From Chloroflexota bacterium (GTDB lineage: Bacteria; Chloroflexota; Anaerolineae; 4572-78; J111), in NCBI GenBank assembly GCA_016860845.1, contig BOKF01000037.1, positions 1-64,000 on the forward strand: a stretch of 64,000 nucleotides of DNA, read 5' to 3'. Shown one piece after another: positions 17,663 through 25,250 of the stretch. Within the stretch, counting starts at the first letter, position 1; each line of letters opens with the position of its first letter. Below the pieces are notes generated by a model. The model was not told the origin of the DNA and ran no database searches. It saw only the letters and a program-made list of their open reading frames with translations. The position numbers and the translations under genes are program-made.

Positions 17663-20178
17663 TGAGTTATTCCCAGCTCATTCAATTCAAGCGGCTAGAA
17701 GAGCGGGCGTTCATCTTTCTGAACGGCAAGCAGGTCATGTTATCTGCTTTCGGCTTTTTCGCAGGAATGAGCATAGCTAACCGGATGGGATTGACCGGCT
17801 GGCCAGTTTGGATAGCTGTCCTCCTATTTGGAGCACTGGGACTTGTTATTGGCGCTCGATACCACGGGTTGTATGGATACCAGTATATACGCTTGTTGCT
17901 CCGAACGCTTCTTAGCCAAGAGTCGGTAGCTCATCCAGAAAAGTTATACAACCGGCACTTTGACGAGGACATGTCTTACGTGCTGGGGGCTCCAGATGGG
18001 GGGGCGTTGGTGCAGGTTATGCGCCAGCCCGCCTCAGCTGGAGCCAAGCCTGGCTCTAAAGCAGTCAATGAGGACGGCTCGATTGTTTATCGGTTACGCC
18101 CTGTAGACTTGGCTCAACACCCACCTCAAGCCATTGGCATGTTGATGCACCGCTGGGGTGGGTTTTGGGCTGGCGCTCGCCCTCCTATACGGCTCATTGT
18201 TCACTCAGAGCCCTTTTTTGCTGATGAAGTCGTGGAAGAGGCCCGGTCGGCCGGTCTCATCGCGAAAGAAGGTTGGCGAGCGTATGCGCTGGCTACCTAT
18301 AGCAGGTTTCTCGAAAGATTGACTCGCGAAGCGGCTATGTATCAGGCCCAGCATGAGTTAATCGTCTGGGCTAACTCTGACACCGAAGCCCACGCCACGG
18401 TCAGCAGCCTGGCCAGTTTTATGGGGGTTTCTGCCAGCAAGACCGAATTGACTCCTCTGCTTGAATGTGAATACCAAATCGGTTTTGATCATCTGGAACC
18501 AGCCGACCCGCGTAAGCCTTACATCATTTTAATGGTTAGTCACGAATTTTTAGGGGAATGGACCTGGGCCGATCCGCTCGTAACTATCCTCCGGCAAGCC
18601 TTTCCTATTTCTCTGGCCGTTGATGTCGAGCGCAATCTGGCCCCCAATGATGCCTTAAAAGAACTGGTCAAATATGAAAACGTTTTGATGGATGTTATTG
18701 CCAACAATAAAACTGGGCGCGATCCTAAGGCTGAAGGAGCGCTCCAGGACGTACGTTTGGCGATGGCTAAGGCCAATGCTGGACAGAGTTTGCACTTCTC
18801 AACCGTCGTAGTCGCAGTCAAAGGAACCACTCTCGCCGAAGTCAAAGCGAATGTAGCCACTATTCGAACCATAACGGCTGCCCGCTTAGCTCTCGTGGCG
18901 CTGCCGGGCGGTCAAGGCGAACTTCTCAAATTCTTCACCACCACGCGGCGCAAAATGGTCAAGATTCCGGAAATATCTCATAACATCACCAGTGATGGCA
19001 TGGCTGTGGTAAGCGGGCCGTTAGGCTTCCGCCGTAGAAGCGATACCACCGGCATCTTCTGGGGAATTGGGTCATCGGGAGGTCATGACACCTATCCCAT
19101 TTGGTGGGATGGATTTGGCAAAGACCTACAAAAACCGGCGGCTTATCACGGTTTATTCTTAGGGAAATCTGGCTACGGTAAAACCGTATCGATCAATGCC
19201 TTGCTATACCGGGAGGCATTGAGAGGTACCCAAGTAGTCTTAATGGAACCTCAAGGGCACTCGCGCCGTCTGGCCGAATTGGTCGGGCGCGGCGGCGCAA
19301 CTTATAACCCTCTTTCCCTGCGAACGATGCAGCTCAATCCCCTCGATCCGATTTCGGACAATCTCAACGAGCAAAAAGCCTACGAGATCAGCCTTTACCG
19401 CTTGATGCTCAAACAAGTAGATCCAGAACGGCGCTTGACCATGCAGGAAGCTGGTCTCCTGGATGCCTCCTTGGGAGCGGTTTATGACGGTCTCACCGAT
19501 CCTCTACGCACCTCAGCAATTCATGTACCACGTTTAGAGCAATTGTGTCAGGAACTGCGTCGTCGCGGAGCCAAGCAACTGGCCATGGACCTGGAACTGA
19601 ACTATGTAGATGGCAGTATGGGTAGTGTCTACAACCAACCTACTAACCTGGATGTGGCTTTGGAAGCCGACGTGGTGACTTACGATTTCAAAGATATTCC
19701 CAACGAAAGCCGGGCACTTATCTATACGCTCGTGTTGGGTCGGGTTCAACGAATCGTTCGCTCCTTCGGCCGGGTAAGACGGCGGGTGGTGGCTATCGAC
19801 GAGTTTGGCTGGATGGCTCAAGAACCGATGCTAGCCGAAACGGTAGCCATGTGGATTAAGACCTTCCGTACCTTTGGTTGTGGAATCTGGATGGCTGAAC
19901 AAGACCTAATACGTTTGACTGGTGGTATCACCGGCGATTTATCCGGTCACTCGATTATCGGTAACAGTGTTTTCCAGTTGTTCTTCAACCACGAGCCTGC
20001 CGCAGCGGAAGTCGTAACCCAGACTTTTCCCAACGTCGCTCCTTATCGGGATATGCTTGAAACATTTCAACGGCCTCAAGATACCGGGGTGGCAGAGGCT
20101 ATCCTCCGTCTTCCTGATGGCGCTTATCACACCTACATGTTGCTGTCAGACATAGAACGGTCTCTGGTCGGGAGCTAG
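17662..20178 (+). CDS. virB4: VirB4-like T4SS ATPase with fused VirB3/PrgI-like N-terminus
   Basis: An 838-residue motor ATPase of the secretion channel. Residues 1-75 contain two hydrophobic helices and a 'GLYGYQYIRLLLR' segment like VirB3/PrgI/TcpE proteins, so the small membrane partner appears fused to the ATPase. The C-terminal AAA+/HerA-type domain has Walker A GKSGYGKT near residue 503 and Walker B 'VVAIDEFGW' near residue 709, followed by the sensor-like 'GIWMAEQDL'. It is coupled to the pilin gene by a one-base overlap and lies four bases before the next gene. Confidence in the family is high. Confidence 0.85.
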   Translation: MSYSQLIQFKRLEERAFIFLNGKQVMLSAFGFFAGMSIANRMGLTGWPVWIAVLLFGALGLVIGARYHGLYGYQYIRLLLRTLLSQESVAHPEKLYNRHFDEDMSYVLGAPDGGALVQVMRQPASAGAKPGSKAVNEDGSIVYRLRPVDLAQHPPQAIGMLMHRWGGFWAGARPPIRLIVHSEPFFADEVVEEARSAGLIAKEGWRAYALATYSRFLERLTREAAMYQAQHELIVWANSDTEAHATVSSLASFMGVSASKTELTPLLECEYQIGFDHLEPADPRKPYIILMVSHEFLGEWTWADPLVTILRQAFPISLAVDVERNLAPNDALKELVKYENVLMDVIANNKTGRDPKAEGALQDVRLAMAKANAGQSLHFSTVVVAVKGTTLAEVKANVATIRTITAARLALVALPGGQGELLKFFTTTRRKMVKIPEISHNITSDGMAVVSGPLGFRRRSDTTGIFWGIGSSGGHDTYPIWWDGFGKDLQKPAAYHGLFLGKSGYGKTVSINALLYREALRGTQVVLMEPQGHSRRLAELVGRGGATYNPLSLRTMQLNPLDPISDNLNEQKAYEISLYRLMLKQVDPERRLTMQEAGLLDASLGAVYDGLTDPLRTSAIHVPRLEQLCQELRRRGAKQLAMDLELNYVDGSMGSVYNQPTNLDVALEADVVTYDFKDIPNESRALIYTLVLGRVQRIVRSFGRVRRRVVAIDEFGWMAQEPMLAETVAMWIKTFRTFGCGIWMAEQDLIRLTGGITGDLSGHSIIGNSVFQLFFNHEPAAAEVVTQTFPNVAPYRDMLETFQRPQDTGVAEAILRLPDGAYHTYMLLSDIERSLVGS

Positions 20179-20181
20179 GGC

Positions 20182-21486
20182 ATGAGTAAATTGCTGAGTT
20201 TCTTTAGTCGTGGAAACAGCGGTAGCAATACCGACGCTATTCGTCAATCGACGACCATGACGATGGCTTATTTACTCCAACAAAACCGGAAGTTTGAGCT
20301 TTTTATGCGCCAGAAGGTGGATGAGTTAGAGAATCGAGTCGCCTTACAGCAGCAAAGCCAGGCTGATTTGGAGTTGGACGAAGGCGACTACGAGAACGAC
20401 GTCGAAACAACGGATGAGATGATTGAAACTGACGCGAGAGATACGGAGATACGTCCTCATGGGCTTCCCCCTCTTCCTTTTGACAGTGATGATCTGCTAA
20501 CGTCTGAATCAGTAGTCGATCCTGTCATAACTGCCGGGGCGAAACCAGTGGATGAGTCTCTGATTGTACCCAACTTGGCTTTTCCCTCCTCAAACCCCTA
20601 CTCGCTTGAATTACCCTCTCCAGACCAACTGGCTGCGGGTAACTGGAGTACTACAACTAGTATTTGGGATGAGGAGGAAGTCAACTGGGAAACAATGTTA
20701 TTAGGAGGAGCCAGTGAGGAGCCTTCGCCATCCCCTTCGACAACACGGCCGAGAGGGTTGGTCGACGACCTGGATGAAGACGAATTAGATGGAGAAAGAG
20801 CTACCTCGACTAATCTTCAAGGCATTGAAGCAAATATCTACCCAGAAGTTGAAATTTTGGAGATCAAAGGGGAGATTGATCAAGACCCCCTGGCGATTCT
20901 CTTACCCCAGGCTGACCCGGGAACTGAATTAGCTGCCCACATAACTGGACAAATTCTCCAAGAAATGACTGGCCTTGACGGCAATTGGGTCGAGAATAAA
21001 AAGCTTGAAAATATCTCAGAGCAAGGAAAAGGCGACGCCGAGGAAGACTGGCGGCCCGAAGCCGAAACCACAGCTAAAGCCTCTGAGCCATCTTTGATTG
21101 CTGAAGACGAGCCTGAGGAAGATGATCAGGTTGAAAGCAGGGTCACAGATGAAGCATTTGAATGGGAAGCACAAGCAGTCACCGAAGACGAACCTGAGGA
21201 AAATGACCGGGTTGAAGACACAGTTACAGATAAATCTTTTGACGGGGAAACACAGACAATCACCGAAGACAAAGCCGACAGTAGCGAAAAGGGTAGGAGG
21301 GAGTCCACTGCTGTCTCTACGATAAGCGACCAAAATCTCGCAGGGGAGCAAGGGCGCCAAGTCAAGAATGCACAGGATGGAGTACCGCGCCAATTGATCT
21401 TGGGAACCCGAAAGGCCGAGGTAGAGGAAGAGGAAGTTGAAGACGTGGACTCGCTGTTGCCGGCTTGGTTGAAAGCTCAGGTTTAG
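20182..21486 (+). CDS. Acidic low-complexity protein in T4SS operon
   Basis: A 434-residue, strongly acidic protein. The first ~65 residues are basic to neutral and include a predicted coiled coil ('FELFMRQKVDELENRVALQQ'). The rest is rich in Glu and Asp. A ~36-residue unit repeats near residues 306-365 ('EDEPEEDDQVE' then 'EDEPEENDRVE'). No domain was recognised. Position between VirB4-like and degenerate ATPase genes suggests an accessory or scaffold role in the secretion complex. Confidence 0.6.
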   Translation: MSKLLSFFSRGNSGSNTDAIRQSTTMTMAYLLQQNRKFELFMRQKVDELENRVALQQQSQADLELDEGDYENDVETTDEMIETDARDTEIRPHGLPPLPFDSDDLLTSESVVDPVITAGAKPVDESLIVPNLAFPSSNPYSLELPSPDQLAAGNWSTTTSIWDEEEVNWETMLLGGASEEPSPSPSTTRPRGLVDDLDEDELDGERATSTNLQGIEANIYPEVEILEIKGEIDQDPLAILLPQADPGTELAAHITGQILQEMTGLDGNWVENKKLENISEQGKGDAEEDWRPEAETTAKASEPSLIAEDEPEEDDQVESRVTDEAFEWEAQAVTEDEPEENDRVEDTVTDKSFDGETQTITEDKADSSEKGRRESTAVSTISDQNLAGEQGRQVKNAQDGVPRQLILGTRKAEVEEEEVEDVDSLLPAWLKAQV

Positions 21487-21495
21487 GAAACACCC

Positions 21496-23385
21496 ATGAG
21501 ACGACGAACACAACGACGAATCATTCTTGCTTCTCAGTTACTCCTTGTAGGAGGGTTGGGCCTGGCAGCTTTATGGAATGTGGGTAGCCTGCTCTTTAAT
21601 TTGCCTGAGCCAAGCTTATTCGTTGGTTTACTATTGCCTTTGCCGGGCATATTACTGTGGATTAGCGCGCTGGTCGCTCCTGCAGCCCTGGCCAAAGCAA
21701 CGCCGGTCTGCGGTCAGACCTATCGGCTCGTCTATGATGCACCCCCTGGATGGACTGACCAAACCGTACGAATTGCTCTTCTAAATCTGGTCAAAACGGG
21801 GAGCAACTTGGAAATCATCTGGGCGAAAGACGGCGAAGGGATGGGCTGTTGGCTGGCTGTATCTGAAGATTACGAGCAAGTCTTACAGCGTCTCATTGCC
21901 GACGTTTTTCCGGCCGGTTATATAGAAGCTGACCAGGCTCCCGACATGAGGGAAGGGGCAGCCATATTGCGCTGGAAAACCGCTGAAAAACCCAAGCCGT
22001 CAGATGTATGCAGCCGAGAAGGTATTGAAGGTGTTTTTTTCCGCTGGCGAGGGACCAGTACGGCAACCGTCGCCCTATGGGGCCCAAAAGCAATGGAAGT
22101 GGCCCAAGAATTGGCCAAACGCGCCGATATACTACCCGGGTCTGGCAATACCTTACGCTATCCAAAATATAGCGGTGATAATCCCTGGCCAGGCATCCCA
22201 ACGTTTCCACCCTCACGAGCGAATTCGGGATTAGCGGCCGTGTCCAATCTGCAACGCTTGGCCCTGACCCTGCGTGTAAATGGCGCAGGCGGACTTATTG
22301 TCGGTCGAGACGCGGAAAATCAGCGGGTTGGTTTTAATTTCCCCGATTTGAAGGGAATGCAGATGGTGCAGGTCCTCGGTCATGAAGCAGATAAGGTAGC
22401 GATCACCCTCGCCCATCAAGCAGTTAAGGCCGGTTTACCAGTTTTATTTCTTGACGGTCATGGAACAGCAACAACCATGCTAAGCCGACGACTGATGCGA
22501 GAGGTCGCGGCCAATAAGGTTTTGTTGTGTGATGTCGAGCGGCCTGCGCAGAGCCGCTTTCGCTTAAATCCTTTGTGGTTACCCCCCCTAGATTTTTGGC
22601 CCCGCCTTTTTCCAGGAATCTGGCTAGATTGGCTGCGCGAGTTAGGGGTAACACCAGCCGGGTTGGGGCAAAAGGCTTACCGGCACACCCTCGTCTCTAC
22701 AGTCGTGACTGCTTTGATAGCCGCCAGGCGTAATCTGAGTCTAGACCCTACCGGTCTGCGAGATGCGATGCAAACCCCCGACTTTTTAACCCTACTTGAT
22801 GACGATTTGTCGGGAATCGTAGGCGAGGAAATGTGGCAATGGTGGCTTACGGAGGGCCGCCAGACATCGAATTTTGATGTTCACCTGCGCTTGGGACATC
22901 TGCGCGACCGCTTGAGCGCCTTACTCGAAATTCCGGAATATCGAGTATTGTGGCAGGCTCCCTATCTTAATCCGCTAGCCGTCCTGAATGAGGGGGGCAG
23001 CCTGCTGTGGCGCTTGCCAGATCCCCGACGACGATTACAGCCCTACATTACCTCACAACTTCTGGCCATTACGACCCTTTTAAGCGTCTGGCCAGCTGAA
23101 CAACCCATCATTGTCTTTTTACATGAATTAAATGCCGGTAGCTGGATTAAACGATTCCGACAACTGCCAATGGCACGGTTGGTGTTGGCCTCGGAGCAAA
23201 TGCTCTACCCGCCAATGGTGACTAAACAAGCGACCTTATTGTTATCTCGACTGGATAAAAAGGATGCGGAAACGATGAGTGAAGGATTGCCGGGTGTTCG
23301 TACTGCCGATTTACGTCGCCTCCCGCCTCGGCGGCTGCTATTTCAGCGTGGTGAGGTGATGGGTACGCTAGATTTATCAGAATAA
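21496..23385 (+). CDS. Degenerate VirD4/HerA-like ATPase homologue
   Basis: A 629-residue protein with two N-terminal transmembrane helices (about 9-28 and 40-58). Its layout parallels the VirD4-like protein encoded at 25251-28142. Where Walker A is expected (near residue 293) it reads 'LGHEADKVAIT', without the GKS/T lysine-serine pair. Where Walker B is expected (near 537) it reads 'IIVFLHELNAG', with His in place of the first acidic residue. It is probably a non-hydrolysing paralogue that assembles with an active partner. SD-like sequence is weak and spacing to the upstream gene is nine bases. Confidence 0.6.
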   Translation: MRRRTQRRIILASQLLLVGGLGLAALWNVGSLLFNLPEPSLFVGLLLPLPGILLWISALVAPAALAKATPVCGQTYRLVYDAPPGWTDQTVRIALLNLVKTGSNLEIIWAKDGEGMGCWLAVSEDYEQVLQRLIADVFPAGYIEADQAPDMREGAAILRWKTAEKPKPSDVCSREGIEGVFFRWRGTSTATVALWGPKAMEVAQELAKRADILPGSGNTLRYPKYSGDNPWPGIPTFPPSRANSGLAAVSNLQRLALTLRVNGAGGLIVGRDAENQRVGFNFPDLKGMQMVQVLGHEADKVAITLAHQAVKAGLPVLFLDGHGTATTMLSRRLMREVAANKVLLCDVERPAQSRFRLNPLWLPPLDFWPRLFPGIWLDWLRELGVTPAGLGQKAYRHTLVSTVVTALIAARRNLSLDPTGLRDAMQTPDFLTLLDDDLSGIVGEEMWQWWLTEGRQTSNFDVHLRLGHLRDRLSALLEIPEYRVLWQAPYLNPLAVLNEGGSLLWRLPDPRRRLQPYITSQLLAITTLLSVWPAEQPIIVFLHELNAGSWIKRFRQLPMARLVLASEQMLYPPMVTKQATLLLSRLDKKDAETMSEGLPGVRTADLRRLPPRRLLFQRGEVMGTLDLSE

Positions 23386-23398
23386 AGGAAATCAACTC

Positions 23399-23575
23399 GT
23401 GGTGAACCAATTAAAACTTGAATGGGGAAATAAAGGCGAGAGGATAAAACTCACCCTGGTTATCGCCTGGTTGGGGTTTGTCGTAACCAGTTGCCTGACC
23501 CTTGTGCTAACCAGCCCTTTTTTGGTGTCTTATTTATTCAACCTGTATTTGGGACATCATTTGATACTCCATTAG
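23399..23575 (+). CDS. 58-residue single-pass membrane protein
   Basis: A short frame starting GTG-GTG, with AAGGAA about eight bases upstream and only 13 bases after the preceding stop. The product has a basic, charged N-terminus ('KLEWGNKGERIKL') followed by a hydrophobic segment of ~30 residues and a His-rich end ('LGHHLILH'). The spacing, start site and composition support a genuine small membrane protein, possibly a T4SS accessory or pilin-like subunit. I recognise no family. Confidence 0.55.
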   Translation: MVNQLKLEWGNKGERIKLTLVIAWLGFVVTSCLTLVLTSPFLVSYLFNLYLGHHLILH

Positions 23576-23666
23576 AAAGCTAATCGTAGCCCAGTCGCAG
23601 TTACTGTCCAAAAATGAGTTGTGACAATAACGCGCCGATCAAAACTTATCAACGGAAAGAGAATAT

Positions 23667-24245
23667 ATGCGTGGACATACTCATGCCCTCGTTGGGGTAA
23701 CCACTGTCGTCGCCATAAATATAGCGACCCCTTTTATTCAACCTCACGTCATCGAAGGCATTCCCAGCGGACTGGTTCTGTGTTTTAGTGCAGCGATCCT
23801 GGGAGCCCTAGCGCCTGACATCGACGCCGAGGACTCAACCATTGAAAACAGCTTGGGTACTGCCGGGTCTGTCGCCTCGGTTGGGTTGCGCCTCTTTGGC
23901 GTACAGCACCGTGGCCTGACTCACTATGGAATCGTAGCCGTGTTGGTGACTGTTGTGGCCTGGCTTTTTGCCGCAAAGATTGGGTATGGAGATGTCGGTC
24001 TGGCTTTCGGGTTGGGTTACCTGAGCCACGTGATCATTGCCGACGCCATGACCAAACATGGCGTACCTCTCCTATGGCCGCTGCCGGGTCAGTTTCATTT
24101 ATTACCCGGACCATTTCGGATTAAGACTGGCAGCTTGGTCGAGACCTTGATTTTTATCGGTGTTACCGTGCTGTTGGTGAATTTACTGCCTGTAGCGGTC
24201 CCTGCTGAATGGCTAAGACTGTTACCGCGAGGGCTAAGATTCTAA
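23667..24245 (+). CDS. YdjM/DUF457-like membrane-bound metal hydrolase
   Basis: A 192-residue membrane protein of the LexA-binding, inner-membrane metal-dependent hydrolase family. Diagnostic features are the N-terminal 'HTHALVG', an acidic 'LAPDID' motif near residue 50, 'HRGLTHY' near residue 90, and 'SHVIIADAMTKHGVPLLWP' near 125, which together form the metal-binding set. Four to five hydrophobic helices are visible. Its substrate is unknown; the family is often found on plasmids and phages. AAAGAG precedes the ATG. Upstream 23576-23666 shows no gene. Confidence 0.75.
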   Translation: MRGHTHALVGVTTVVAINIATPFIQPHVIEGIPSGLVLCFSAAILGALAPDIDAEDSTIENSLGTAGSVASVGLRLFGVQHRGLTHYGIVAVLVTVVAWLFAAKIGYGDVGLAFGLGYLSHVIIADAMTKHGVPLLWPLPGQFHLLPGPFRIKTGSLVETLIFIGVTVLLVNLLPVAVPAEWLRLLPRGLRF

Positions 24246-24297
24246 AGTTTCTTACCAAACTATCTAACACACCTTCTTTTTCGAAAGGATTAATCTC

Positions 24298-25230
24298 ATG
24301 CCAGAACACATCACCCTCGATATTACCGAAATCAAAAAACGCCCGGAATTTAGAACACGCAAACTGGATCCCAATACAGTAGAACGATATCGTAAAACGC
24401 TGGATGAATTACCCAGCATCGAGGTCTGGTTAGATCCCGAGACGGGAGAAACCTACCTCGTTGATGGTGAGCACCGGCTCGAAGCGCATATAACAGAAAA
24501 ATATACAGATATCAACGTTATTTATCTTGAAGGAACTTACGAGGACATGTACGTCCGGGCCCGATCCAGAAACATGCTGCATGGATTGGCCTACGATAAA
24601 AAGCAATGGCAGCAAGTGATTGAGGATATCGTCAAAGTCCGTTATCACCGCACCAACACCTGGATTGCTCAGGAGGCCGGTTGTAGTCAGCCTACTGTGA
24701 GCCGAGTACGAGCCAAATTAGAGGAGGCTGGCGCGATTCCCCGGTTGGAAGTCCTAGAGGCCGAGAACGGCCAGCAGGTTCACCGGCATCCTAAAACCGA
24801 AGCACTGGATGAACCGGTTGAGGAAGAGGAATCGACTGAGATAGAAACTGCGGCGGAACAGAAGCCTGGCAGTGAATCCGAGATAACCCTGGGAGAAGAA
24901 GAGGAGGAAGAGACCGGGCAGGCTGGCCAGGGAATGGGGGCCAACGGCACAGCACCAAAGACCAATGGGACTCGTCTAGAGGACGATGAACTTCCTGCAG
25001 ATCGAGGACCTCGAGAGGCCACCAAGATTATTTTGAGACTGGCTCAATTAGGTGAATCCCTGGCAAGTGAGGCCGGGATGTGGGTAGATGGAGAGTTGCA
25101 ACCTATCCCCGTAACGTTGATTATTTCCTCCAATCTGCCGCCGAAAGGCTTAAGCGAAGCAGCGCCTGGCTACGAAAACTGCCTGATCATCGGTCAGGCC
25201 CTCGCCGAAAAGTTACGACTGTTAATCTAA
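24298..25230 (+). CDS. ParB-like nuclease/partition protein
   Basis: 310 residues. The N-terminal ParB/sulfiredoxin-like domain has 'RTRKLDPNTVERYRKTLDEL' and 'YLVDGEHRLEAH', the classic (D)GEHR motif of ParB CTP-binding domains. A helix-turn-helix follows ('TWIAQEAGCSQPTVSRVRA', ~120-140). An acidic Glu-rich linker (~165-230) precedes a ~75-residue C-terminal domain. GAAAGGA lies before the ATG. It may bind the element's DNA for partition or for positioning during transfer. No ParA is visible in the window. Confidence 0.75.
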   Translation: MPEHITLDITEIKKRPEFRTRKLDPNTVERYRKTLDELPSIEVWLDPETGETYLVDGEHRLEAHITEKYTDINVIYLEGTYEDMYVRARSRNMLHGLAYDKKQWQQVIEDIVKVRYHRTNTWIAQEAGCSQPTVSRVRAKLEEAGAIPRLEVLEAENGQQVHRHPKTEALDEPVEEEESTEIETAAEQKPGSESEITLGEEEEEETGQAGQGMGANGTAPKTNGTRLEDDELPADRGPREATKIILRLAQLGESLASEAGMWVDGELQPIPVTLIISSNLPPKGLSEAAPGYENCLIIGQALAEKLRLLI

Positions 25231-25250
25231 TCGTTTAAAGAGGACTTCCT

